Positions 43,472 through 52,261 are shown, counted from the stretch's first letter. The stretch: DNA of 64,000 nt from Neobacillus niacini (GCF_019749295.1 NZ_JACWFG010000012.1:62001-126000), one strand, 5' to 3'. Translations and numbers: made by a program. The notes: generated from the sequence alone by a model not told the origin.

Positions 43472-43649
43472 TGTGTTAAACTGGGCTGTTGATTTACGCT
43501 CCTGGCGCTACGCTTTCCGCGGGCTCACCCGTGAGCCTCCTCGGTCGTCCCGACCTGCGGGGTCTCACTCAGCTCGTGCATCCCGCAGGAGTCGAGCGCC
43601 TTCCGCTCCAATCAACAGGTTCTAAAATCAACAGTTTTTCACTAACACA
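43472..43649. mobile_element. MITE-like repeat with terminal inverted repeats
   Basis: Outer arms TGTGTTA...TAACACA and inner arms CTGTTGATT...AATCAACAG bound a GC-rich core with nested palindromes (CGGGCTCACCCGTGAGCC, and TCCTGCGGGATG-like arms). No coding capacity. I recognise this core as a repeat that is common in Bacillus genomes. It is much more GC-rich than its surroundings. Confidence 0.75.
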
Positions 43650-43658
43650 ACCTATAGT

Positions 43659-43694
43659 AAAAAAACTGATGCAGGATGCCTGCATCAGTTTTTT
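43659..43694. terminator. Bidirectional terminator after the MITE
   Basis: AAAACTGATGCAGG and CCTGCATCAGTTTT pair around a 3-base loop, with A/T runs on both sides. Confidence 0.9.
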
Positions 43695-44123
43695 TCATGA
43701 TTTAATTGTTCTTCTATATTTATACATCTTCCACTGGTAGTGAATGAAACATCCGATGCAAAATCCGAGGATAGCCACGAAAGCCGCGGTTGCAACTATA
43801 ATGGCAAACACATACCCCACTGTATTCCAGCCAGCTAGAAAACTTATAAACCCAGCAGTCAGACAAATCACAGCTATTTTTTGATTAAATTGCTGCTGTT
43901 CCCAGTCCTCAGGTATATATTCTTCGGGGTGTTTCTTTAGAAAACGCTTTGCGATATTCATGACGGGATTATATTTAAAAACAATTCCTGATATTCCTGC
44001 AAGTAATGGGACTATTAAAAACAATCCTTCACCAAAAGTGAGCGTTAATAGAGCACAAATGACAATCACCCATTGGTTTGTTTTCACAAGCGGTCTTGGG
44101 ATAGAACGTACTTTATCAGACAA
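43695..44123 (-). CDS. DUF4395 family membrane protein
   Basis: 142 residues with two pairs of membrane helices. RSIPRPLVKTNQWVIV, PLLAGISGIVFKYNPVMNIA and FNQKIAVICLTAGFISF match DUF4395. The start is best at TTG (44123) with AAAGGTGG 7 bases upstream; an ATG at 44141 lies in that site's upstream part and has no site of its own. Function unknown. Confidence 0.82.
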   Translation of the reverse strand: MSDKVRSIPRPLVKTNQWVIVICALLTLTFGEGLFLIVPLLAGISGIVFKYNPVMNIAKRFLKKHPEEYIPEDWEQQQFNQKIAVICLTAGFISFLAGWNTVGYVFAIIVATAAFVAILGFCIGCFIHYQWKMYKYRRTIKS

Positions 44124-44277
44124 GCAAAACCCACCTTTCATATCGGTATTATTGGTGTTTTATCTTATAGTTTACCCGTTTTATGCGGTTTTGTATAGCT
44201 TTGTTTTTTAAAAGGTAGACCCATTTTGTTTTAAATTGTAAGATGGAAGTAATAGCGTTACAAGGAGCTGTCGTTTC

Positions 44278-45096
44278 GTGAAAATAAAAAAAATCCTCAA
44301 TAACAATGCAGTTGTAGTTATAGACCACAATGAAGAAAAGATAGCAATTGGTGCAGGTATCGCTTTTGAAAAACGGAAAAATGACATCATTAATCCAAAT
44401 AAAATTGAAAAGCTATTTGTTATGAAGGAAAATGAGAAATTTCAACAGCTCTTGCAGCAAATACCTGAGCAGCATTTTTCTATATCAGAGGAGATTATTT
44501 CATATGCAGAAGACCGCCTTGGATTAAAGCTAAACGAACATATCCATATCGGCCTTACTGACCACTTGTCATTTGCCATTGAAAGAGCAACAGATGGAAT
44601 TCATTTAAAAAATAAGCTTTTTCATGAAATAAAAATTCTTTACAAAAAAGAATTTGATATTGGTATGTGGGCAATCAGACATATCGAAAATAAAACACAT
44701 GTAAAGATGCCGGTAGATGAAGCGGCTTATATTGCCCTCCATATTCATACATCTAAGCCCCAAAGCGGCGACATGAAACAGACATTAAGGCAGACCGCGA
44801 TCATTGGTGAAATGATTCAAACTATTAAAGACTCTTTTCAACTATCTATAGAAGAAGATGACCTTTCCTATCAGCGATTAATGACTCATCTTAGGTTTGC
44901 TCTATCCAGGATCAATGATGAATCTCAACAAATAATGGATGATGAAATGCTGAACATGCTAAAGAAAAAGTTCGCACTATCCTACAATGTTTCAAAGAAA
45001 GTGGCCATGGTTCTTGCGAAAAACCATGGTATACACCTCCCTGAACAAGAATTAGGATACATTACTATTCATATTGAGAGAATTAGAAATCGTTAA
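44278..45096 (+). CDS. BglG/LicT-family PTS antiterminator
   Basis: 272 residues. RNA-binding CAT domain (1-55: KIKKILNNNAVVVID, GIAFEKRKND), then two PTS regulation domains with conserved His in LTDHLSF, ALHIHTSK, LMTHLRFAL and ITIHIER. Phosphorylation by HPr and EII controls dimerisation. The target is probably the RAT/terminator in the EIIA leader 2.3 kb away. Starts at GTG, AAGGAG 10 bases upstream. LicT-like more than GlcT-like by eye. Confidence 0.92.
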   Translation: MKIKKILNNNAVVVIDHNEEKIAIGAGIAFEKRKNDIINPNKIEKLFVMKENEKFQQLLQQIPEQHFSISEEIISYAEDRLGLKLNEHIHIGLTDHLSFAIERATDGIHLKNKLFHEIKILYKKEFDIGMWAIRHIENKTHVKMPVDEAAYIALHIHTSKPQSGDMKQTLRQTAIIGEMIQTIKDSFQLSIEEDDLSYQRLMTHLRFALSRINDESQQIMDDEMLNMLKKKFALSYNVSKKVAMVLAKNHGIHLPEQELGYITIHIERIRNR

Positions 45097-45122
45097 TTAG
45101 AATGATGACGCTAACAAAAAAA

Positions 45123-45155
45123 CCGCTTGAACCAGAGGGTCCAAGCGGTTTTTAC
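45123..45155. terminator. Bidirectional terminator
   Basis: ACCGCTTG and CAAGCGGT form the stem between the antiterminator gene and convergent nagP, with T and A runs on both sides. Confidence 0.85.
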
Positions 45156-45164
45156 TTATCTTAT

Positions 45165-46610
45165 TTATTTTTGCTTACGGATTTTCATGATTTCATCTGC
45201 TACGAACTGTACGTTTGTTCCCACAATAACTTGAATACTGTTCTTACCTACTACATTGATTCCAGGAACACCAGTAGATTTAATCTTCTTCTGATCAACA
45301 GCACCCATATCTTTAACTTCTAGACGTAATCGTGTTACACAATTATCTACAGATGTTACGTTAGCGTCTCCGCCTAAGCCTTCATAAATCTTAGCAGCCA
45401 TCGCGGCAAATTTATTACCTGCTGCAACTCCTTCTTCCGTCTCTTCATCAATATCTTCTTCACGACCAGGAGTCATTAAGTTGAATTTTGTTATAATGAA
45501 GCGGAATAAGAAATAGTAAATGACTGCAAACACGAGACCTTGAAGAAGCAGCATATATGGCTGATTTGCAATTGGAATTTTTAAGCTTAACACAAAGTCA
45601 ACTAAACCTGCACTAAAGCCAAATCCTGCTGTCCATTGGAACGTTGCAGCAACTGCCAATGAAATACCTGTTAATACAGCGTGTGTTACATAAAGTGCTG
45701 GCGCAACAAACATAAACGCAAATTCAAGAGGTTCTGTTACCCCAGTGAAGAAGGAAGCAACACCTGCAGCCATCATTAAAGCAGCCACTTGTTTTTTCTT
45801 AGAAGATTTAGCAGTATGGTACATGGCTAATGCAGCTGCCGGTAAACCAAACATCATAACTGGGAAGAAACCAGCCTGATATCTGCCGGTAATACCCTGC
45901 TCACCCTTACTAGCCCAGAAGTTACCAATATCATTAATTCCTGCCACATCAAACCAGAATACGGAGTTTAGGGCATGGTGTAATCCGATTGGAATCAATA
46001 GTCTGTTGAAGAAACCATATATACCTGCACCGATGGCACCTAAATCACTAATCCCTTTACCAAAAGAAACAAGTCCAGAGAAAACAACCGGCCAAACAAA
46101 GAACATCACTAATGATACTGCTAACATCGCTACAGATGTCATAATAGGGACAAGTCGTTTCCCGCTAAAGAAAGATAAGGCATCTGGTAATTTCACATGA
46201 CTGAAGCGGTTATACATAATTGCAGCGATAATACCTGAAAGAATTCCCGTAAACTGGGTTCCAATTTTTCCAAAAGCAGCATTTACCTCTTCAGGCGCAA
46301 CACCTTGAAGCATGGCAACTGAACCTGTTGATAATACAGTAGTAATAACCAAGTAGGCGACCAAGCCGCTTAAGGCAGCTGATCCATCTTTATCTTTGGA
46401 CATACCTAATGCTACACCAACTGCAAAAAGGATAGCCATATTATCAATTATTGATCCACCTGCTTTAATTAAGAAGGCTGCTACCGGACTGTCAGCACCC
46501 CAGCCTGTAGGGTCAATCCAGTACCCTATCCCCATCAATATAGCTGCCGCAGGTAATACAGCTACTGGCAGCATCAAGGAACGACCCAGTCTTTGAAGAT
46601 ATTTCATCAT
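45165..46610 (-). CDS. nagP: PTS N-acetylglucosamine-specific EIICB
   Basis: 481 residues. EIIC (1 to about 385) starts MMKYLQRLGRSLMLPVAVLP and includes PIGLHHALNSVFWFD and GVTEPLEFAFMF; linker; EIIB with phospho-Cys424 in SVDNCVTRLRLEV. GlcNAc-type by the close fit to NagP/NagE sequences. It takes GlcNAc (possibly glucose) in as the 6-phosphate and lacks its own EIIA, which is encoded by the next gene upstream. GGGGGA precedes ATG. Confidence 0.92.
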   Translation of the reverse strand: MMKYLQRLGRSLMLPVAVLPAAAILMGIGYWIDPTGWGADSPVAAFLIKAGGSIIDNMAILFAVGVALGMSKDKDGSAALSGLVAYLVITTVLSTGSVAMLQGVAPEEVNAAFGKIGTQFTGILSGIIAAIMYNRFSHVKLPDALSFFSGKRLVPIMTSVAMLAVSLVMFFVWPVVFSGLVSFGKGISDLGAIGAGIYGFFNRLLIPIGLHHALNSVFWFDVAGINDIGNFWASKGEQGITGRYQAGFFPVMMFGLPAAALAMYHTAKSSKKKQVAALMMAAGVASFFTGVTEPLEFAFMFVAPALYVTHAVLTGISLAVAATFQWTAGFGFSAGLVDFVLSLKIPIANQPYMLLLQGLVFAVIYYFLFRFIITKFNLMTPGREEDIDEETEEGVAAGNKFAAMAAKIYEGLGGDANVTSVDNCVTRLRLEVKDMGAVDQKKIKSTGVPGINVVGKNSIQVIVGTNVQFVADEIMKIRKQK

Positions 46611-46865
46611 TTTATTTTCCCCCTATCTATTTATAAAAAATAAACCAACTTTCTTGACCGTCTTTTCGTAATCGATGTCTTTTAAAGGTTTCGATCATTT
46701 CATTCCCGCCTAAAAAAGAAGCAAAACTAAAATAATAAGTGCTATGTGTAGCATAGAATTCCCAATATCGATACCTTTTAAGCAAAAAGAATACTATTTA
46801 CGGCCAACATTTTTTCTTTCAACCAGTTTAAAGTCTACCACCCCCTTTAATATAGAATATTAACG
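46611..46865. other. 255-bp spacer between EIIA and nagP
   Basis: No terminator or second RAT identified. A minus-strand frame of 51 codons ending at 46627 has no ATG with ribosome binding site, except a 23-codon ORF from 46698; it is left unannotated. Confidence 0.4.
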
Positions 46866-47348
46866 TTAAGATGCTGAAATGATTATCGTTTGACCTTGAA
46901 CTGCTTTTTTCTCATTTGAGAGATTATACTGTTTTGCAGTCTGCTGACTATTCGTTATTACAATTGGAGTTACTATACTTTTTGCGTGTATTTTAATATA
47001 GTCCCAATCCACCTCCATTAGAAGCTGTCCGACTGAAATCTTCTCTCCTTCCTTAACTGCTAATGAAAACCCAGTTCCATTTAACGCGACTGTTTCCAGC
47101 CCAACATGAATGAGAATTTCTGTGCCATCATCTGCACGAATCCCAACAGCATGTTTTGTGGCGGCGATGAGAATAATAGTTCCATTAACAGGTGCATAGA
47201 TATTTCCTCCCTCAGGAACCATTGCTACTCCTTCCCCCATCATCTTTTGGCTGAATACAGGATCTGGGACGTCCTCTAACGGAACAATTTCCCCATTAAC
47301 TGGTGCAACGATTTGTAATTTTGCTTTTTTAAAAAAACCAAATACCAT
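46866..47348 (-). CDS. PTS EIIA, glucose family
   Basis: 160 residues, complete EIIA-Glc fold. Active-site His81 in EILIHVGLETV and His66 in ATKHAVGI. APVNGEIVPLEDVPDPVFSQ is the typical N-terminal block. It passes phosphate from HPr to the EIIB of NagP. First gene of the EIIA-nagP operon, led by a RAT/terminator. Confidence 0.93.
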   Translation of the reverse strand: MVFGFFKKAKLQIVAPVNGEIVPLEDVPDPVFSQKMMGEGVAMVPEGGNIYAPVNGTIILIAATKHAVGIRADDGTEILIHVGLETVALNGTGFSLAVKEGEKISVGQLLMEVDWDYIKIHAKSIVTPIVITNSQQTAKQYNLSNEKKAVQGQTIIISAS

Positions 47349-47373
47349 TTGAATTACCCCTTTATATGAAAAT

Positions 47374-47434
47374 AAAAAAAGGCATGGGGGTATAATAAAA
47401 GGGCAGCATGTGCCTTTCTATTTACCACCATGCC
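47374..47434 (-). terminator. Leader terminator upstream of EIIA
   Basis: On the minus strand GGCATGGTGGTA and TACCCCCATGCC form a 12-bp stem (one mismatch), followed by seven T. Its 5' arm overlaps the RAT. Confidence 0.8.
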
Positions 47435-47459
47435 TGAAATATATCAGTAACATGTGATC
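47428..47459 (-). promoter_or_regulatory. RAT-type antiterminator site
   Basis: On the minus strand ATGTTACTGATATATTTCAG followed by GCATGG fits the RAT consensus (GTTACTG...CAGGCA). When bound by the LicT-type protein, the overlapping terminator cannot form, so EIIA-nagP is transcribed. Confidence 0.75.
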
Positions 47460-47479
47460 GCTATTCACTATTTAATCCT

Positions 47480-47522
47480 AGCATACCATAAGCTGAGCAA
47501 AATACAAGAGAAAGCGTTAACA
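47480..47522 (-). promoter_or_regulatory. Promoter and cre-like site of the EIIA-nagP operon
   Basis: On the minus strand TTGTAT and TATGCT with 16 bp between, the -10 preceded by an extended TGG. Just upstream TGTTAACGCTTTCT (47509-47522) matches the CcpA cre consensus at all but one fixed position. Confidence 0.6.
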
Positions 47523-47689
47523 TTTTTACTTATCATTCCTGGACTCTCAAAAAAACATTTTCGCAATAATTTGTTTAATCCAAAAATAGTAATTATTTTA
47601 AAAAAACTTTTAATTCATCTATTTACTGCCGTGATTCCTGATATATCAGTATTCATTACTATATAAATCTTAATTACCAAAAATAGTTT
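47523..47689. other. Remainder of the EIIA-dtpT divergent spacer
   Basis: AT-rich, between the cre site and the promoter of the peptide transporter. Nothing further identified. Confidence 0.5.
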
Positions 47690-47719
47690 TTGACAATTGA
47701 AAACAATCGAAAGTATTAT
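47690..47719 (+). promoter_or_regulatory. Promoter of the POT transporter gene
   Basis: TTGACA (47690-47695), an 18-bp spacer, TATTAT (47714-47719). Confidence 0.7.
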
Positions 47720-47743
47720 AATATAATAAAGGGAGGTAGAATT

Positions 47744-49234
47744 ATGTCGAATTATAATAGGCAGAAAATTGTGGATAGTGTCCCTCAGAAAGGTTTCTTC
47801 GGACATCCAAAAGGTTTATTCACACTTTTCTTTACAGAATTCTGGGAGCGTTTCTCTTACTATGGAATGAGAGCTATCCTAGTCTACTATATGTACTACG
47901 AGGTCTCAAAAGGCGGTTTAGGGCTCGATGAAAACTTAGCTCTTTCCATTATGTCCATTTATGGATCACTTGTTTATATGTCCGGTATTATTGGAGGCTG
48001 GTTAGCTGACAGGATATTCGGTACATCTAAAGCAGTATTCTACGGCGGAGTGCTGATTATGCTCGGTCATATTGTCCTAGCAGTACCAGGCAGCGTAGCA
48101 ATGTTCTTTGTATCTATGGTATTAATCGTTCTCGGTACAGGTATGTTAAAACCGAATGTTTCAACTGTAGTTGGTGAAATGTACAGTGAAACAGACGACC
48201 GTCGTGATGCTGGATTCACCATTTTCTATATGGGGATTAACGCCGGAGCGTTCTTAGCACCGCTAATCGTAGGAAGTGTTATGGATTATAGTTTCCACTT
48301 AGGTTTCGGTATCGCAGCTGTCGGTATGTTCCTTGGACTAGTTATGTTTGTATTGACTAAAAAGAAAAATCTTGGTCTTGCAGGTACTACAGTTCCAAAC
48401 CCTCTTTCAAAAGCTGAAAAGAAAAAAACTTTTACATTCATCGGATTAGGTGTAGTCGTTCTAGCTGTACTATGTGCAATTTTAATTCCAGCAGGACTTT
48501 TAACTTTTACTAGCTTTATTAATATCGTTACATTCTTAGGTATTATCATACCAACTATCTATTTCGTTGTTATGTATCGCAGCCCTAAAACTACAACTGT
48601 GGAACGTTCACGTATTATTGCTTATATACCATTATTTATTGCAGCTGTTATGTTCTGGTCCATTCAAGAACAAGGCTCAACAATCCTTGCAAGTTATGCA
48701 GACAAACGTACTCAATTAGATTGGATGGGACTTGATATTTCTCCAGCATGGTTCCAATCTTTAAATCCTTTATTTATTATCATTTTCGCGCCAATTTTTG
48801 CTGGGTTATGGGTTAAATTAGGTAAACGTCAGCCAACAATACCTCAAAAGTTTTCTTTAGCATTATTATTTGCTGGTCTGTCATTCCTAGTTATCCTTCT
48901 GCCAGCTTACTTTGGCGGTACAGATTCATTAGTAAGCCCAATGTGGCTGGTTCTTAGTTACTTAATCGTTGTATTTGGCGAATTATGTATTTCACCTGTA
49001 GGCTTATCTGCAACAACAAAATTAGCTCCTGCTGCATTCTCAGCACAAACCATGAGTTTATGGTTCTTAGCAAGTGCAGCCGCACAAGCACTTAATGCAC
49101 AAGTCGTTAAGTTTTATTCTCCTGAGAACGAAATGGCTTACTTTGGTGTTATCGGTGGAGCAGCAATCGTACTAAGCCTTATCCTTTATGTAATAGCTCC
49201 GAAAATTCAGGGCTTAATGAAAGGTATTCGATAA
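47744..49234 (+). CDS. dtpT: Proton-dependent di/tripeptide transporter (POT/PTR2)
   Basis: 496 residues, about 14 membrane segments as in bacterial POTs. TEFWERFSYYGMRAILVYY in TM1 holds the ExxER-type motif, with GGWLADRIFG, and FTIFYMGINAGAFLAP as the PTR signature. Imports small peptides with protons. GGGAGG precedes this ATG; codons upstream of it are not supported. Good promoter upstream and a terminator downstream. Confidence 0.92.
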   Translation: MSNYNRQKIVDSVPQKGFFGHPKGLFTLFFTEFWERFSYYGMRAILVYYMYYEVSKGGLGLDENLALSIMSIYGSLVYMSGIIGGWLADRIFGTSKAVFYGGVLIMLGHIVLAVPGSVAMFFVSMVLIVLGTGMLKPNVSTVVGEMYSETDDRRDAGFTIFYMGINAGAFLAPLIVGSVMDYSFHLGFGIAAVGMFLGLVMFVLTKKKNLGLAGTTVPNPLSKAEKKKTFTFIGLGVVVLAVLCAILIPAGLLTFTSFINIVTFLGIIIPTIYFVVMYRSPKTTTVERSRIIAYIPLFIAAVMFWSIQEQGSTILASYADKRTQLDWMGLDISPAWFQSLNPLFIIIFAPIFAGLWVKLGKRQPTIPQKFSLALLFAGLSFLVILLPAYFGGTDSLVSPMWLVLSYLIVVFGELCISPVGLSATTKLAPAAFSAQTMSLWFLASAAAQALNAQVVKFYSPENEMAYFGVIGGAAIVLSLILYVIAPKIQGLMKGIR

Positions 49235-49248
49235 ATTCCAAAATTAAA

Positions 49249-49284
49249 GCAGTATTCCATAATTCATGGGATACTGCTTTTTTA
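49249..49284 (+). terminator. Terminator of dtpT
   Basis: GCAGTATTCCAT and ATGGGATACTGC form the stem, then TTTTTT. Confidence 0.85.
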
Positions 49285-49293
49285 TTATTACAC

Positions 49294-49337
49294 TTGTTAT
49301 TCTAAATTAAATCGTGTATGATTAGTTCGTATACGAT
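49294..49337 (+). promoter_or_regulatory. Promoter with overlapping MarR/OhrR-type operators
   Basis: TTGTTA (49294-49299), 17 bp, TATGAT (49317-49322). ATCGTGTATGAT (49311-49322) covers the -10 and TTCGTATACGAT (49326-49337) follows; together they also make a long dyad TTAAATCGT...ACGATTTAA. Presumed binding site of the OhrR-like protein encoded in the same operon. Confidence 0.7.
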
Positions 49338-49373
49338 TTAAATAAAACTTTCACCACACAGGAGGAATTCCAA

Positions 49374-49853
49374 TTGAAAACTGTCTATGATTACAATGTG
49401 AAAATGACGAATGGTGAAGAAAAATCCCTTGAGGATTATAAAGGAAAACCTTTAATTATTGTGAATACAGCAAGCAAATGCGGTCTTACACCTCAATTTA
49501 AAGGTCTTCAGGAATTATATGAAAATTATAAGGATCAAGGATTGGAAATCTTAGGATTCCCTTGTGACCAATTTAATAACCAGGAATTTGATAATATCGA
49601 TGAAACCACTCAGTTCTGCCAATTAAACTACGGAGTATCATTTCCAATGTTTTCAAAAGTAGATGTAAATGGAGAAAATGCAGATCCTTTGTTTACCTTT
49701 CTTAAGGAACAAAAAAAAGGCTTACTCTCTAAAAATATTAAATGGAATTTCACAAAATTCCTTGTAGACCAGAATGGTCAGGTTGTTGAACGTTATGCAC
49801 CAACAACAGAACCTGTTAAAATAAAAAATGATTTAGAAAAGCTATTATCTTAA
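49374..49853 (+). CDS. Glutathione-peroxidase-type thiol peroxidase
   Basis: 159 residues, thioredoxin-fold Gpx family (BsaA-like). The peroxidatic Cys36 lies in [23 protein letters not shown] includes a likely resolving Cys64, and KWNFTKFLV contains the Trp-Asn pair of the catalytic set. In Firmicutes these generally use thioredoxin. Starts at TTG with AGGAGG upstream. Co-transcribed with the OhrR-like gene 13 bases later. Confidence 0.93.
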   Translation: MKTVYDYNVKMTNGEEKSLEDYKGKPLIIVNTASKCGLTPQFKGLQELYENYKDQGLEILGFPCDQFNNQEFDNIDETTQFCQLNYGVSFPMFSKVDVNGENADPLFTFLKEQKKGLLSKNIKWNFTKFLVDQNGQVVERYAPTTEPVKIKNDLEKLLS

Positions 49854-49866
49854 TTAGGCGGTTAGC

Positions 49867-50307
49867 ATGGAAGACTTTATGACATTAAAGAAGCAGCTTT
49901 GCTTTGCTGTCTATGAAACAGCAGGTGAATTTAATAAATTATACACAAGTGTCCTTCAGCCTTTTGGTTTAACCTATCCCCAATATTTAGTTCTATTAGC
50001 TTTATGGGAAAAAGATGGTGTAACATTAAAGGAATTAGGAGCAAAATTGAGTCTAGGGACTGGGACGTTAACTCCTATGATTTCTCGCATGGAAGCAAAT
50101 GAATGGTTAAGAAAAGAGCGCTCAAAAGAGGACGAAAGAAAGGTTTACATCTACTTGCGGGAGAAGGCTGTCTCACAACGGCAGCCCATTACAAGCAAGG
50201 TTGCGGAGGTAATTCTATCCTGTCAGATAGAGCTTGAGGAATATGAACAGTTAATGCAGCAGTTAAGTACTCTGCAGAATAAATTAAAGAGCAACGGCCG
50301 ACAGTAA
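49867..50307 (+). CDS. MarR-family redox sensor (OhrR-like)
   Basis: 146 residues. LKKQLCFAVYETAGEFNKLY holds the N-terminal redox Cys (residue 12) of OhrR-type sensors, followed by YPQYLVLLALWE and the winged helix GTGTLTPMISRME with EDERKVYIYL. Oxidation of the Cys by organic peroxides would release DNA. The pair of ATCGTATACGAT-like sites on the operon promoter fits autorepression with its target gene being the peroxidase. GGCGG lies 5 bases before ATG. Confidence 0.88.
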   Translation: MEDFMTLKKQLCFAVYETAGEFNKLYTSVLQPFGLTYPQYLVLLALWEKDGVTLKELGAKLSLGTGTLTPMISRMEANEWLRKERSKEDERKVYIYLREKAVSQRQPITSKVAEVILSCQIELEEYEQLMQQLSTLQNKLKSNGRQ

Positions 50308-50308
50308 G

Positions 50309-50494
50309 ATAAGCGGATATTTTCCGGTTAAATGCTTTATGGAGCTCGTTTCGGGGCAAATAAACGGAGGTTTTCCGCTTATGTAAAGCAAAATCGCCTA
50401 TTTGCAAATTTGTCGAGTAAATAGACGGAATTTCTCCGTCTATTTATGCCTTTTTTAATTATATTTATTAATTAACCGGAAATTTTCCGTCTAT
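50309..50494. repeat. Four spaced 23-bp palindromes of the AAGCGGAnnTTTTCCGCTTA type
   Basis: Copies at 50309-50333, 50360-50382, 50420-50442 and 50472-50494, with 26-37 bases between them. Same family as 23519-23654. No gene seen in the rest of the 50308-50630 gap other than the terminator. Confidence 0.75.
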
Positions 50495-50572
50495 TTATCA
50501 GCTCGGATGCTTAACTTGGTCCCCCAACCGATTGAACCTGCAGAATAAATTAATAGAGCAAAGACCTATACA

Positions 50573-50602
50573 AAAAGCTGTCCAATCACCTGGACAGCTT
50601 TT
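50573..50602 (-). terminator. Terminator of the lysine transporter gene
   Basis: AAAAGCTGTCCA and TGGACAGCTTTT pair around a 6-base loop, followed on the minus strand by a T. Confidence 0.85.
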
Positions 50603-50630
50603 ACTTATTCTATATTAATTGGTTACATTC

Positions 50631-52196
50631 TTAGGGCAGTACCTTCACTTGACGCGGACGACTATACATAAATATAGCAATCAGTATAGCAATAACAATC
50701 ACCAATGCTAGGAATGAGCTGCCAGTAATTCCAATGATAAGATAACCAATGATTGAAATTCCTGCACAGATTAAAGCATATGGCAGCTGTGTTACTACAT
50801 GATCAATATGATTAGAACCTGCACCTGTAGAAGACAAAATGGTCGTATCAGAAATCGGGGAGCAATGATCTCCGAATACGGATCCTGCCAGGACAGCCGC
50901 CATTGCAGGAAGAATCATGTTTATATCCGTTGCAGCTGCAATATCACCAGCAATCGGAAGAAGAATACCGAAGGAACCCCAAGATGTTCCAGTCGAGAAT
51001 GCCATAACTCCAGCAATTAGAAACAGAATAAGCGGGAGGTATGATACATTAAAGTTTGAATCTCCTACCAAACCAGCTAAGTATGTTCCTGTTCCCAGCC
51101 TGCCAATTAAATCTACGATTGCCCATGCGAAAAGTAAGATATAAATCGCTGGCATCATGGATTTTGTTCCTTCCAGTAATCCCTTACCAAATACACTTGA
51201 GCTAACTCCACGCAAAACAACTGCTTGTCGTAAAAACATGACCATTGTGACGATTAGTCCGAACAAACCGCCTAGAACTAATGATTTCGTTACATCCGTA
51301 TTTTCAAGTATAGATAGTATGGTCGCATTTCCTTCCGTTGCTTGGTATCCAGTCCACACCATCGCACCAATAACACCAGCCACTAATGCAAGAATTGGCC
51401 AGATTAGATCACCAACTGACCCCTTACTGCTAGTCGGAAGGTCATCCTTTAATTCGCCAGGTACTGTTTTCATAGGATTAAAGAGAACACCTTCCTTAAC
51501 AGCCCTCTCTTCATGCAATTTCATGGAACCAATATCAAAGTTTCCAATCGCCACAATAATGACCATTCCAAGCGCTGCCCAAACATAGAAATTCATTGGT
51601 ACCATTTGCATAAACGCTGAAAATGCACTATATTCAGTTACACCATGTGCCGCCAAAATCGTTCCAATCAGAGCGATAATGTAGGCTCCCCAACTAGAAA
51701 TCGGTGACACAACACAAACTGGGGCTGAAGTAGAGTCAATGATATAAGCCAGTTTTGCCCTAGATACTTTTTGTCTATCAGTAATTGGCCGTGTAACCTG
51801 TCCAACAGCAAGTGCATTGAAATAATCATCTATAAAAATAATAATACCTAACACCGCACCCACTAATTGCGCCCCGGCACGGGTTTTCACACGCTTCATT
51901 GCCCATTCTCCAAATGCTCTGCTTCCTCCAGAGATTGAGATGAAGGCTGTAATTACTCCGAGAATTAACAAGAATAATATAATGTATACACTAGATGTAT
52001 TGAGTGCACCTTCAGAAATAAAAATCCCCTTTGCAGCATCCCAAATGATTGAGAATGTTCTGCTGAGATTGAATTCAGCTAATAAGAGTGCTGAAGCTAG
52101 GATACCTGTCGCAAGTGACAAAAGCACTCTCCTAGTTAAGACCACCATCAAAATTGCCAATATCGGCGGTATTAAAGAGTAAATTGTGTTTTCCAT
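50631..52196 (-). CDS. lysW: NhaC-family transporter under lysine riboswitch: probable lysine transporter (LysW type)
   Basis: 521 residues, about 11 membrane segments. NhaC-family stretches include FIDDYFNALAVGQVTRPITD, STSAPVCVVSPISSWGAYI, and FGDHCSPISDTTILSSTG. The L-box immediately upstream indicates lysine as the signal, and lysine-riboswitch-controlled NhaC-type proteins are known as LysW lysine transporters. AGGAGG lies 8 bases before ATG. High lysine would shut it off through the leader terminator. Confidence 0.88.
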   Translation of the reverse strand: MENTIYSLIPPILAILMVVLTRRVLLSLATGILASALLLAEFNLSRTFSIIWDAAKGIFISEGALNTSSVYIILFLLILGVITAFISISGGSRAFGEWAMKRVKTRAGAQLVGAVLGIIIFIDDYFNALAVGQVTRPITDRQKVSRAKLAYIIDSTSAPVCVVSPISSWGAYIIALIGTILAAHGVTEYSAFSAFMQMVPMNFYVWAALGMVIIVAIGNFDIGSMKLHEERAVKEGVLFNPMKTVPGELKDDLPTSSKGSVGDLIWPILALVAGVIGAMVWTGYQATEGNATILSILENTDVTKSLVLGGLFGLIVTMVMFLRQAVVLRGVSSSVFGKGLLEGTKSMMPAIYILLFAWAIVDLIGRLGTGTYLAGLVGDSNFNVSYLPLILFLIAGVMAFSTGTSWGSFGILLPIAGDIAAATDINMILPAMAAVLAGSVFGDHCSPISDTTILSSTGAGSNHIDHVVTQLPYALICAGISIIGYLIIGITGSSFLALVIVIAILIAIFMYSRPRQVKVLP

Positions 52197-52261
52197 TCCA
52201 TTGTCCTCCTCCTAATAATCGAGGGGGGAACTTGCCATGAAAGAGACTCGGGAGAAAATAC

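Noticed and set aside
49374..49853. Selenocysteine in the glutathione peroxidase
   Set aside because: The catalytic position is a normal Cys codon, with no in-frame TGA.
50799..51588. Plus-strand ORFs antisense to the lysine transporter gene
   Set aside because: Low-complexity shadow frames of the transporter without ribosome binding sites.
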